Of a stretch of DNA of 6,097 bases, positions 1-6,097 are shown piece after piece. Position 1 is the stretch's first letter. Each line of letters starts with the position of its first letter. This stretch comes from an uncultured Cellvibrio sp. GTDB taxonomy: Bacteria; Pseudomonadota; Gammaproteobacteria; Pseudomonadales; Cellvibrionaceae. The translations under genes were made by a program, and so were the position numbers. Location of the stretch: positions 1-6,097 of the forward strand of contig CAMLRI010000147.1 in assembly GCA_946482385.1 (NCBI GenBank), given 5' to 3'. The notes below the pieces were generated by a model. It saw only the letters and a list, made by a program, of their open reading frames with translations. It did not search any database and was not told the DNA's origin.

Positions 1-979
1 AAAAACCAGTCAACACCCGCAGCGCCTCTTGTAATCGCGCCGGCTTACCCGCCCCCAGGTTCTGGCCAAAGAAGGGGCCAACCACTCCGGACAGGGCGTA
101 AAACACAATCAACGCCAAGGGCTCTATGCGCATGGCAATGCCCATGGCCGCTACCGCATCTGTGCCGTAACCGGCCACCATCGCCAGCACTATGGCGCTG
201 GCAAAGGGGATGATGACGTTGGCCACCATGGCCGGCAGCCCCACCTCGATAATGGCCAACCAGGAATGGCGCACCTGCACCCAGCCAGCAAAGGGGTTAA
301 CCAGCATATGCACCCGCGCCTGGAGGATATAGAGCGCAATCACCAGCATCAGCGCGCGGGTAATCAGGGTCGCCAGGGCAGCGCCCTGCAAGCCCAGGGC
401 GGGAAAACCGTAGAGGCCAAAAATCAACAGCGGGTCGAGAAGCACATTTAACAGGGCTGCACCCGACATCAAATAGCCCTGCACTTGGCTCATGCCCATG
501 GCGCGCAGCGCCGAGAGGCACACCATGGGCACCATCAAACAGGGAGCGCTGAAGTACCAGATGGACATATAGGCGCGAATGTGGGGGATAAGCGCATCGC
601 TGGCCCCCAGCAGGCGGAACAGTGGCTCCAGGGTTAGCCAGCCCAGCAGACAAACGCTTACCGAGATCAACAGGGTCAGGCTCATGGCGTCGGTGGCCAG
701 GCGCCGCGCCTTGTGTGCATCGCCCTCACCAATAGCGCGCGCCACCGCCGAGGAAGTGCCCGCCCCCATGCCAATCGCCAGGCTGGTCAGCACCAGTATC
801 ACCGGAAAGGTAAAGGTAAACGCGGCCAGTTCCTCGCGCCCCAGGTGGGCGATAAACAGGGTTTCCACCGCATTGAGCGACATAGTCGCCATCAGCCCCC
901 ACACCAAGGGCAGGGCCAGGCTGGTTAGCTGGGCGGAAACCTTGCCCTCGATCAGGGTGGCCGGTAGAGCGTTGGACAT
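1..979 (-). CDS. MATE family efflux transporter, N-terminal part (cut by left window edge)
   Basis: This is an inner-membrane exporter of the multidrug and toxic compound extrusion family (NorM/DinF-like), which expels drugs or metabolites in exchange for Na+ or H+. The reading frame is open from the ATG at 979 to the window edge, giving 326 residues. Family members have about 450, so roughly the last quarter lies outside. The protein is very hydrophobic, with at least eight probable membrane segments. Family signatures are visible: GAGTSSAVARAIGEGD at residues 72-87 with a basic KARR after it, NVLLDPLLIFG at 178-188 followed by GLQGAALAT, and the start of the second MATE repeat with GPFFGQNLGAGKPARL at 301-316. 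The ATG at 979 is chosen because the protein then begins just before the first helix; no good Shine-Dalgarno sequence precedes it. It is divergent from the kinase gene. The substrate cannot be told from sequence. Confidence 0.9.
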   Translation of the reverse strand, partial: MSNALPATLIEGKVSAQLTSLALPLVWGLMATMSLNAVETLFIAHLGREELAAFTFTFPVILVLTSLAIGMGAGTSSAVARAIGEGDAHKARRLATDAMSLTLLISVSVCLLGWLTLEPLFRLLGASDALIPHIRAYMSIWYFSAPCLMVPMVCLSALRAMGMSQVQGYLMSGAALLNVLLDPLLIFGLYGFPALGLQGAALATLITRALMLVIALYILQARVHMLVNPFAGWVQVRHSWLAIIEVGLPAMVANVIIPFASAIVLAMVAGYGTDAVAAMGIAMRIEPLALIVFYALSGVVGPFFGQNLGAGKPARLQEALRVLTGF

Positions 980-1039
980 AAGCGCTGCGGGTTCGCGAGT
1001 GGTGGTTGGGCAACGAGAGTTCGTCGGAAAAAGGCCGGC

Positions 1040-1045
1040 AGTATA
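1040..1045 (-). promoter_or_regulatory. Candidate -10 box for the MATE gene
   Basis: TATACT, read on the minus strand, matches the sigma-70 -10 consensus at five of six positions. It would place the transcript start near 1033 and give a leader of roughly 55 nt before the ATG at 979. No recognisable -35 element lies 16-18 nt upstream, so this is only a candidate. Confidence 0.3.
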
Positions 1046-1185
1046 CACCAGAGCCAGTCCCGGCTTGGCGTTCTGGGCTAAGCCTGGCTTGCGCACTGCC
1101 ACTGGTTTGCGCCCTTATCAGCCACTGCGACAATCAGTCACAGGTGCAACCCAGTTACTGCGCGCCCCATCGGCAAGCTCTTGGT

Positions 1186-1210
1186 TATAATCCCGGCACG
1201 CTCATTGGGA
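1186..1210 (+). promoter_or_regulatory. Candidate -10 box and ribosome binding site for the kinase gene
   Basis: A perfect TATAAT lies at 1186-1191, followed by GGGA at 1207-1210, seven bases before the ATG at 1218. Transcription from this box would start near 1198 and leave a leader of only about 20 nt. The 16-18 nt spaced -35 position (around 1163-1168) is GC-rich and does not match TTGACA, so the promoter may need an activator. Confidence 0.45.
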
Positions 1211-1217
1211 CACCACT

Positions 1218-2504
1218 ATGGCCGCCATCCACTCATTCACCCTCGCCGCCCGCTCGCAACAATTGGCCTACTGGGTGATGATCCGCACCCTCATCCTCGC
1301 CTGCCTGCTGCTCGCCCTGGCGGTGTGCGTATGGCATGGCCAAGTGCAATTGCCCCTGGCGCAGATTGGCTGGCTGCTGGTGTTTATGGGCGCACTCAAC
1401 CTGCTCACCTATGTGCGGCTGAAGAACCCCCTGCCAGTTACCCAGCTGGAATTTTTTGTGCAGTTGTTATTGGATTTACTCTGCCTGAGCCTGGTGTTTT
1501 ATAGCAGTGGCGGCGCCAACAACCCGTTTATCTCTTATTTTTTAGTGCCCATTTGCGTTTCGGCAGCCACGCTAAGCGGCAGCTACACATTAATCATCGC
1601 CAGCTTGTCGCTGTTGAGCTATTCGCTGTTGCTATTTTTTCACATCCCCCTGCCACTACTTGCGCCCGACCATCACAGCGATAGCCCCTGGAATCTGCAT
1701 GTGCTGGGAATGTGGCTGAACTTTTTTATCAGCGCGGGGCTGATTACTTTTTTTGTGGTGAAAATGGCCCGCGACCTGCGCGCACAAGAGGCGCAACTCA
1801 ATCGCCGCCGGGAAGATGGATTGCGCGATGAACAATTAATGGCAGTGGCAGCCCTGGCCGCCGGCACCGCCCATGAGCTGGGCACACCTCTTTCCACCAT
1901 GAAATTGCTGCTCGCCGAAATGCGGCGAGATCATGCATCGAATAATGATCTACAAAACGATTTACAACTGTTACAGCAACAAGTGGAGCAGTGTGCGACC
2001 ACCCTGCGCAATTTGGTACACACTGCCGAACAAAGCAAAGATGGGCAATTCCCACCACAGCCATTGCGCCAAGTGTGCGATGCCATTATCCAGCGCTGGC
2101 AGCTGCTGCGCCCCGAGGCAGAATTCCACCTCAATTATGCCGAGGCCCTGCCAAATCTAAGCGCCGCGTTTCATCCCAGTATCCATCAGGCACTGATTAA
2201 TTTGCTCAACAATGCCACCAACGCCAACCCGCGTAATATTCGCATCGCTATCGACTGGAACCCCCAGCGCTTGCACTGGCGCATTGAGGATGAGGGGCCG
2301 GGAATAGCGCCGGAACTGGCGCAGCAATTGGGCAAATCCTTTATTCACAGCGGCCAGGGTTTGGGCATAGGTTTTTATATCACCCAAGCAACCATCAACC
2401 GCTACGGCGGCAGCGTTAGTTTGCACAACCGCCCCGGTGGCGGTACCGTCACCCAGGTCACACTGCCACTGGCGGCCATTGCGGGAGCGCGCCATGACAA
2501 CTGA
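1218..2504 (+). CDS. regB: Redox-sensing membrane histidine kinase, RegB/PrrB/RoxS family
   Basis: This is the sensor kinase of a global redox two-component system; it should autophosphorylate and pass phosphate to the regulator encoded just downstream. The protein has 428 residues. The first 185 or so hold about six membrane segments (near 19-38, 49-66, 77-95, 104-120, 122-143 and 163-182). The loop motif GGANNPF at 98-104 matches the GG-x-x-NPF ubiquinone-binding signature of RegB. The H-box HELGTPLST begins at His219, the predicted phosphorylation site, and its wording is typical of this family. Cys259 in VEQCATTLRNL aligns with the redox-active cysteine of RegB (Cys265 in Rhodobacter). 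The ATPase domain follows, with an N-box (NLLNNATNA, 328-336), DEGPGI at 358-363 and GQGLGIG at 379-385. The family assignment is strong. The Pseudomonas orthologue is called RoxS, so roxS would be an equally fair name. Quinone and thiol sensing is inferred from homology. Confidence 0.93.
   Translation: MAAIHSFTLAARSQQLAYWVMIRTLILACLLLALAVCVWHGQVQLPLAQIGWLLVFMGALNLLTYVRLKNPLPVTQLEFFVQLLLDLLCLSLVFYSSGGANNPFISYFLVPICVSAATLSGSYTLIIASLSLLSYSLLLFFHIPLPLLAPDHHSDSPWNLHVLGMWLNFFISAGLITFFVVKMARDLRAQEAQLNRRREDGLRDEQLMAVAALAAGTAHELGTPLSTMKLLLAEMRRDHASNNDLQNDLQLLQQQVEQCATTLRNLVHTAEQSKDGQFPPQPLRQVCDAIIQRWQLLRPEAEFHLNYAEALPNLSAAFHPSIHQALINLLNNATNANPRNIRIAIDWNPQRLHWRIEDEGPGIAPELAQQLGKSFIHSGQGLGIGFYITQATINRYGGSVSLHNRPGGGTVTQVTLPLAAIAGARHDN
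2483..2487 (+). promoter_or_regulatory. Shine-Dalgarno that fixes the response regulator start
   Basis: GGGAG sits six bases before the ATG at 2494, inside the end of the kinase gene. It favours that ATG over an in-frame ATG at 2437, which would add 19 residues unlike the family, and over the ATG at 2512, whose purine run is only two bases away. Confidence 0.7.
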
Positions 2505-3039
2505 CGAGGTTATGGATTTTTTAGTGGTTGACGATGAACCCGCATTCAGCCAGGTGTTGGCGCGCGCCCTGTGCAAACGCGGCTTTAGCGTGCACTGTGC
2601 GGGCGATAGCCAAAGCGCATTGCAGGCGGCGCGACAATTTCGCTTTGCCCAAGCGATAGTGGATTTAAAACTGGGGGAGGATTCGGGGCTGCATTTGATT
2701 CGCGAATTAAAACTCTGCCAACCGGATTTAGCGCTGGTGATGCTCACCGGCTACTCCAGTATTTCCACCGCGGTAGAGGCCATCAAATGCGGCGCAACCA
2801 ATTATTTGTGCAAGCCAGCAGATGCCGACGAAATCCTTGCCGCTTTTCATCAACAACCGGCACCGCAGGAAACCGCCAGCATCAGCTACACACCGCTTTC
2901 CGTTGAGCGATTGGAGTGGGAACACATTCAAAAAGTGCTGCAGGATCATCAGGGCAATATCTCCGCCACTGCCCGCGCCCTGGGAATGCATAGGCGCACG
3001 CTACAGCGCAAATTGCAAAAGCGCCCGGTAAAACGTTAA
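2494..3039 (+). CDS. regA: Response regulator with Fis-type helix-turn-helix, RegA/PrrA/ActR/RoxR family
   Basis: This is the cytoplasmic DNA-binding partner of the upstream kinase. The 181-residue length suits RegA, which is about 180. Residues 8-118 form the receiver domain: acidic pocket Asp13-Asp14, phosphoacceptor Asp57 in IVDLKLGEDSG, Thr85 in MLTGYSS and Lys107 in CKP. A short proline-containing linker follows. The C-terminal Fis-like HTH covers about 141-174, with WEHIQKVL, then NISATARALGMHRRTLQRKLQKR. MHRRTLQRKL is nearly invariant in RegA homologues. There is no AAA+ domain, so this is not an NtrC-type regulator. It overlaps the kinase gene by 11 nt, which implies translational coupling and a fixed stoichiometry. 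In relatives the phosphorylated protein controls cytochrome oxidases, hydrogen-cyanide or fixation pathways. The targets here are unknown. Confidence 0.93.
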   Translation: MTTDEVMDFLVVDDEPAFSQVLARALCKRGFSVHCAGDSQSALQAARQFRFAQAIVDLKLGEDSGLHLIRELKLCQPDLALVMLTGYSSISTAVEAIKCGATNYLCKPADADEILAAFHQQPAPQETASISYTPLSVERLEWEHIQKVLQDHQGNISATARALGMHRRTLQRKLQKRPVKR

Positions 3040-3063
3040 AGCCATTTTTTATAGTAATAGTTG

Positions 3064-3561
3064 TTACAGCTGGCACGCCATTAACAGCGCATCTTCATGG
3101 CCATTGGCGGTGGGGTAATAATTTTTGCGCTGGCCCACCTCAAAAAATCCCTCTTTGGCATAGAGCTCTATGGCCTTGCGGTTGGATACGCGCACTTCCA
3201 GAAACAACATATCGGCCTTATCTTTAACGCATTCAATCGCGTGGTTGAGCAAACAGCGGCCGATACCTTTACGCTGATAGCCTGGTGCCACCGAAATATT
3301 CAGCAGCTCCGCATCGCCACCGCCGTGTGTGACCACCACCAATCCCACCAGGGTTCCCGCCACTTCCGCCAGCCAACATTTTTGCCGCCCTTTGAGGCAA
3401 TCCTCAAAACTGGATTGACGCCATGGGTGGGAATGGGCACTGCGCTCCAGCGCCATCACAGCGAGAATATCTTCCGCACATAACAGGCGTAATGCCAACA
3501 CCAAACCGCCATCGGTAGTCAGTGTCACAGGAGAGGCTAGGGTGGAAATGGAATCGCTCAT
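3064..3561 (-). CDS. rimI: Ribosomal protein S18 alanine N-acetyltransferase
   Basis: RimI is a cytoplasmic GNAT enzyme that transfers acetyl from acetyl-CoA to the N-terminal alanine of ribosomal protein S18. The product has 165 residues from the ATG at 3561. The acetyl-CoA loop is QRKGIG at 96-101, after LLNISVAPGY. The C-terminal stretch LEVRVSNRKAIELY (121-134) and the following RKNYYPTANGHEDALLM strongly resemble E. coli RimI. Glu122 and Tyr134 keep the 12-residue spacing of the enzyme's catalytic Glu103 and Tyr115. The extra 20 or so N-terminal residues are not typical. A TTG at 3594 would add 11 more and overlap the upstream gene by 22 nt; it has an AAAGG ahead of it, whereas the ATG has no clear Shine-Dalgarno. 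The start is therefore not certain. It is the third gene of the leuA cluster. Confidence 0.92.
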   Translation of the reverse strand: MSDSISTLASPVTLTTDGGLVLALRLLCAEDILAVMALERSAHSHPWRQSSFEDCLKGRQKCWLAEVAGTLVGLVVVTHGGGDAELLNISVAPGYQRKGIGRCLLNHAIECVKDKADMLFLEVRVSNRKAIELYAKEGFFEVGQRKNYYPTANGHEDALLMACQL

Positions 3562-3572
3562 GCAATAAAAAA

Positions 3573-4373
3573 TCAAATTTGCAGCGCAGCCCAAAGGCGC
3601 GCCTTTAATTGGGGCTGTTGCAACAACTGGTTAAGGCTGGGCAATAACAGCGCTTGTAAATGCGCCACCGCCAAAGGTTGCGTCTGGAACCAGTGTGTTT
3701 GTGGGTCCGTATCTGCAGGCAATAAATAGCGTGCGGCATTATCGCCCATCAACCACAGGCGCTGGATGGGGCGCAACTCGTGCTCAACCGCCAACCAGGT
3801 TTGCAGCTCTACACGGGCATCGTCTGCCGTGCGCGATACAAAGCGGTTTTCTACCATTGGCCAGCGCATTACTTCCTCATCCGCTGGTTGGAATCGGCTA
3901 CCCAAGAATACGCGCAGCAAATTGCCCAAGAGCAATTCCGTTGGTAAAGCGAGAGAAGTATCGCGCGTATCGACAATCAAAAAACCCGGTAGTGGGCGCC
4001 ACAAGCTCAACGCAAAGGGGGCAACCACTGATGCCTTGGGCGTTTCCAATTGTTGCAGAATACTTGTCGCATTGGCGGACAAAGGCACTTTTTTCGGTGC
4101 AACCATGTCCGCCAACAAATTGGCCACCGGCGTCGGCTCCAGAGTTTTGGATGACGGCACATGGGATGCGCTAAAAGATTGTGGATTGGGCTGTTGCCCA
4201 CCAGCGATCGGCTCGACAACCAAGCCATCGCGCTCCAGCGCCACCACAGGCCTGCTAGCTACCACAGGCATAATGCAGGCATGTGCCTGTGGCGCCTGGG
4301 GCAACTGCCAGCGCGGCATATAATTTTCTATGCCCAGCGCCGCAAGATAAGCCTGCCGCTGTATTTCATTCAT
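3573..4373 (-). CDS. holD: Probable DNA polymerase III psi subunit (HolD-like), enlarged form
   Basis: Psi belongs to the clamp-loader assembly of the replicase, linking DnaX to chi and through it to SSB. The product has 266 residues, about twice E. coli psi (137). The N-terminus, with QRQAYLAALGIENYMPRWQL (5-24), resembles the E. coli start QLQQLGITQWSLRRP. The C-terminus, LPSLNQLLQQPQLKARLWAA (244-263), resembles the E. coli SPALTDLRANPTARAALWQQI. Between them, residues 36-115 form a Pro/Ser/Gln-rich, probably disordered linker, and 117-243 a folded domain with a hydrophobic strand at 130-135 and LWLMGDNAARYLL at 206-218. From general knowledge, pseudomonad psi is also large and divergent and lies beside rimI, as holD does in E. 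coli. The start is 6 nt after the leuA stop and has no good Shine-Dalgarno, which suggests coupling. The assignment rests on short similarities plus synteny, with a hypothetical UDG-like protein as the alternative. Confidence 0.7.
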   Translation of the reverse strand: MNEIQRQAYLAALGIENYMPRWQLPQAPQAHACIMPVVASRPVVALERDGLVVEPIAGGQQPNPQSFSASHVPSSKTLEPTPVANLLADMVAPKKVPLSANATSILQQLETPKASVVAPFALSLWRPLPGFLIVDTRDTSLALPTELLLGNLLRVFLGSRFQPADEEVMRWPMVENRFVSRTADDARVELQTWLAVEHELRPIQRLWLMGDNAARYLLPADTDPQTHWFQTQPLAVAHLQALLLPSLNQLLQQPQLKARLWAALQI

Positions 4374-4379
4374 AGCGAA

Positions 4380-5930
4380 TTAAATACCATCATGCTGAGG
4401 GTGGGATTTGATCTTATGGGCGGCCAATAAATTGAGCGCATGTAAATAAGCTTTAGCTGAGGCGGTGACAATATCAGTATCGGCGCCAACACCATTAACA
4501 ATATGGCCATCCAACTCCAAACGCACAGTCACATCCCCCAAGGAGTCTGTGCCCTGGGTAATGGCGTTCACCGAGTAGAGCAACAGCTCTGCGCCACTCT
4601 TCACCAGGCTTTCAATTGCCTTAAAAGTGGCATCGACCGGCCCAGATCCCAAGGCGTGAGCTTGCTGCGCCTGGCCATGAATTTTCACTTCTACATTGGC
4701 GCTGGGGCTTTGCCCGGTTTTACAAATTACTTCCATGGCACCCAGTTCGTAGGCATCCACCGCCGTGTGGGATTGGCTATCGCTAACCAGTGCCTGCAAA
4801 TCCTCATCAAAAATTTCGTGCTTTTTATCGGCCAGCTCTTTGAACTTGGCAAATGCGGCGTTGAGCGCTTCGGCATCGGCAAAGCTAATCCCCAAGGCTT
4901 CGAAACGCGCCTTTACGGCAGCGCGACCTGAGTGTTTGCCCAACACTAATTTGTTGGTATGCCAACCCACGTCTTCAGCACGCATAATTTCATAGGTTTC
5001 ACGGTGCTTAAGAATGCCATCCTGGTGAATTCCCGATTCATGCGCAAACGCATTAGCGCCAACAATCGCCTTGTTAGGTTGTACCGGAAAACCGGTAATA
5101 CTCGACACCAAACGCGACGTGGGCACTATGTGTCTGGTGTCTATATAGGTTTCTACCGGCATTAAATCCTTGCGGGTTTTTACCGCCATCACAATTTCTT
5201 CCAAAGCCGCATTGCCGGCGCGTTCCCCCAAGCCATTAATAGTGCACTCCACCTGGCGCGCCCCATGCATAACAGCGGAGAGTGAGTTGGCTACCGCCAA
5301 GCCCAAATCATTGTGGCAATGGGTGGAAAAAATCGCTTTGTCGGCGTTGGGGATAGTTTCTATCAAGCGGCCAAATAAACGCCCATATTCACCCGGCTCA
5401 CCATAACCGACAGTGTCGGGCAAATTAATGGTGCGCGCACCGGCATTAATCACCGCCTCAATAATGCGGCACATAAAATCGAATTCGGAGCGACTGGCAT
5501 CTTCAAGGGAAAACTCTACATCATCGGTAAAATTACGCGCCAACTTAATCGCCGCCACCGCCTGCTCCAACACTTTGGGCGGCTCCATTTGCAGCTTGTA
5601 TTTCATATGAATGGGAGAGGTAGCAATAAAAGTGTGGATGCGTCCGGAGTTGGCAGGTTTGATCGCCTCAGCAGCGCGCTCTATATCGCCTTTAACCGCA
5701 CGGGCCAGGCTGCACACAGTCGAATCCTTAACCGCTTCAGCAACCGCGCGGACAGCTTCAAAATCACCTGGGCTGGCAATTGCGAAGCCAGCTTCAATGA
5801 CATCGACACGCATTTTTTCCAGCATTTTGGCAATGCGTACTTTTTCATCGCGGGTCATGGAAGCGCCGGGGCTTTGCTCTCCATCGCGCAAAGTGGTATC
5901 GAAAATGACAAGTTTGTCTTTCTGGCTCAT
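4380..5930 (-). CDS. leuA: 2-isopropylmalate synthase
   Basis: LeuA makes the first committed step of leucine synthesis, condensing acetyl-CoA with 2-oxoisovalerate in the cytoplasm. The length of 516 residues fits the bacterial long form (E. coli 523). The catalytic TIM barrel begins with [16 protein letters not shown] (10-25), holding the Arg15-Asp16 pair. SLEDASRSE follows at 141-149, metal ligands His204 and His206 lie in STHCHNDLG, and [13 protein letters not shown] (233-245) carries Asn240. [12 protein letters not shown] at 297-308 and LGKHSGRAA at 330-338 belong to the linker subdomains. The C-terminal LeuA allosteric domain (about 390-505) is present with [13 protein letters not shown] and [19 protein letters not shown], so leucine feedback inhibition is likely. 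It leads a leftward cluster with holD and rimI. The ATG at 5930 is the natural N-terminus but has only a weak ribosome binding site. Confidence 0.97.
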   Translation of the reverse strand: MSQKDKLVIFDTTLRDGEQSPGASMTRDEKVRIAKMLEKMRVDVIEAGFAIASPGDFEAVRAVAEAVKDSTVCSLARAVKGDIERAAEAIKPANSGRIHTFIATSPIHMKYKLQMEPPKVLEQAVAAIKLARNFTDDVEFSLEDASRSEFDFMCRIIEAVINAGARTINLPDTVGYGEPGEYGRLFGRLIETIPNADKAIFSTHCHNDLGLAVANSLSAVMHGARQVECTINGLGERAGNAALEEIVMAVKTRKDLMPVETYIDTRHIVPTSRLVSSITGFPVQPNKAIVGANAFAHESGIHQDGILKHRETYEIMRAEDVGWHTNKLVLGKHSGRAAVKARFEALGISFADAEALNAAFAKFKELADKKHEIFDEDLQALVSDSQSHTAVDAYELGAMEVICKTGQSPSANVEVKIHGQAQQAHALGSGPVDATFKAIESLVKSGAELLLYSVNAITQGTDSLGDVTVRLELDGHIVNGVGADTDIVTASAKAYLHALNLLAAHKIKSHPQHDGI

Positions 5931-5956
5931 GGCAGCTACTCACAAAAATTTTATCA

Positions 5957-5962
5957 ATTATA
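5957..5962 (-). promoter_or_regulatory. Candidate -10 box for leuA
   Basis: A perfect TATAAT on the minus strand, in an A/T-rich stretch, would start transcription near 5950 and leave a leader of about 20 nt before the leuA ATG at 5930. The expected -35 position has no good TTGACA match. It lies downstream of the terminator at 6045-6083, which suits an independent leuA promoter. Confidence 0.45.
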
Positions 5963-6044
5963 AAGCAGTGAGACGGCCTATACGCAGGCGAGAGAAAAAT
6001 TCCCCTCGGAGATGTAAATAGCCAAACGGGATGGCAAATCGATG

Positions 6045-6083
6045 AAAAAGAAAAAGCCCGAACAGGAATCCTGAACGGGCTTT
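6045..6083 (-). terminator. Strong intrinsic terminator, leftward orientation
   Basis: On the minus strand, an 8-bp outer stem (AAAGCCCG with CGGGCTTT) and a 4-bp inner stem (CAGG with CCTG) are separated by a 2x2 A/A internal loop (T/T on the transcript) and closed by a three-base loop. The hairpin is followed by TTTTTCTTTTT. The U-tract is on the minus strand only, so it ends a leftward transcript entering from beyond the right edge. It lies 115 bases upstream of the leuA ATG. It most likely ends the preceding gene; an attenuator role is possible but unsupported here. Confidence 0.8.
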
Positions 6084-6097
6084 AGTATTAGGTGCTT

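Larger units (their letters stand above)
980..1217. promoter_or_regulatory. Divergent intergenic region between the transporter and the kinase gene
   Basis: These 238 bases hold no credible gene and should contain the 5' signals of both divergent units. A short inverted repeat, AAGCC-T-GGCTT, lies at 1080-1090, with further GGCTT copies nearby. It could be an operator but is short enough to be chance. Separate entries describe the two candidate -10 boxes. I could not identify a binding site for a named regulator. Confidence 0.5.

Noticed and set aside
297..1133. Two minus-strand open frames (297-653 and 726-1133) and plus-strand frames such as 579-1190, which could suggest a broken or frameshifted gene.
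   Set aside because: A single uninterrupted minus-strand frame from 979 to the window edge encodes a well-formed MATE protein; the others are overlaps in wrong frames of GC-rich sequence.
1..1500. The left part looks more GC-rich than the leuA part, hinting at different origin.
   Set aside because: This was judged by eye only, and membrane-protein codon choice could explain it; there is no mobile element boundary.
2437..2493. An upstream ATG that would extend the response regulator by 19 residues.
   Set aside because: The extra residues are just the +1 reading of the kinase C-terminus, and the ATG at 2494 has a well-placed GGGAG and matches the family N-terminus.
2157..2747. A 196-codon minus-strand open frame across the kinase-regulator junction.
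   Set aside because: It lies antisense to two strongly supported genes and its product shows no recognisable domain.
3562..3594. A TTG start extending RimI by 11 residues.
   Set aside because: It overlaps the upstream gene and lengthens an N-terminus already longer than usual; kept only as an alternative.
4503..4931. A 142-codon plus-strand frame and several others opposite leuA.
   Set aside because: They are antisense shadows of a highly conserved gene with no start signal or domain.
1..6097. Search by eye for CRISPR repeats, tRNA, insertion-sequence ends, attachment sites and an origin.
   Set aside because: No repeated units, cloverleaf-like segments or terminal inverted repeats were seen; all but about 450 bases are assigned to conserved genes.

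Overview
The window looks like ordinary chromosome from a gammaproteobacterium. Three things point there: a RegB/RoxS-type redox kinase gene overlapping its Fis-type regulator gene, a large pseudomonad-style HolD (psi) gene directly upstream of rimI, and an E. coli-type long-form leuA. The order Cellvibrionales or Pseudomonadales is my best guess from protein character; no 16S or other marker is present to fix the taxon. Coding density is high. I see no mobile element, CRISPR array, tRNA or rRNA.

Layout from left to right. (1) At 1-979 on the minus strand is the 5' part of a MATE-family multidrug/Na+ exporter gene that runs off the left edge. (2) At 980-1217 is a divergent intergenic region with a perfect TATAAT box for the rightward genes and a weaker candidate for the leftward gene. 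(3) At 1218-3039 on the plus strand is a two-gene unit: a RegB/PrrB/RoxS-like membrane sensor kinase and its RegA/PrrA/RoxR-like response regulator, overlapping by 11 nt. (4) At 5930-3064 on the minus strand is a tight three-gene cluster in the order leuA, holD-like, rimI, with gaps of 6 and 11 nt. It converges on the regulator gene with only 24 nt between stop codons. (5) At 5931-6097 is the leuA upstream region, with a promoter-like TATAAT and, further out, a strong intrinsic terminator oriented leftward.

How the genes work together. The kinase and regulator form one redox-sensing phosphorelay: quinone-pool and thiol sensing in the membrane passes phosphate to a small Fis-HTH activator, which in relatives controls respiratory-oxidase and energy genes. 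The leuA cluster mixes functions: leucine biosynthesis, a clamp-loader accessory subunit of DNA polymerase III, and ribosomal protein S18 N-acetylation. holD-rimI adjacency is an old gammaproteobacterial arrangement, so the cluster probably reflects shared transcription rather than shared function.

The most interesting item is the 266-residue gene at 3573-4373. It would probably be annotated as hypothetical, but both ends resemble the DNA polymerase III psi subunit, and its C-terminal half resembles a uracil-DNA-glycosylase fold without the catalytic motif. I found no convincing previously undescribed system.
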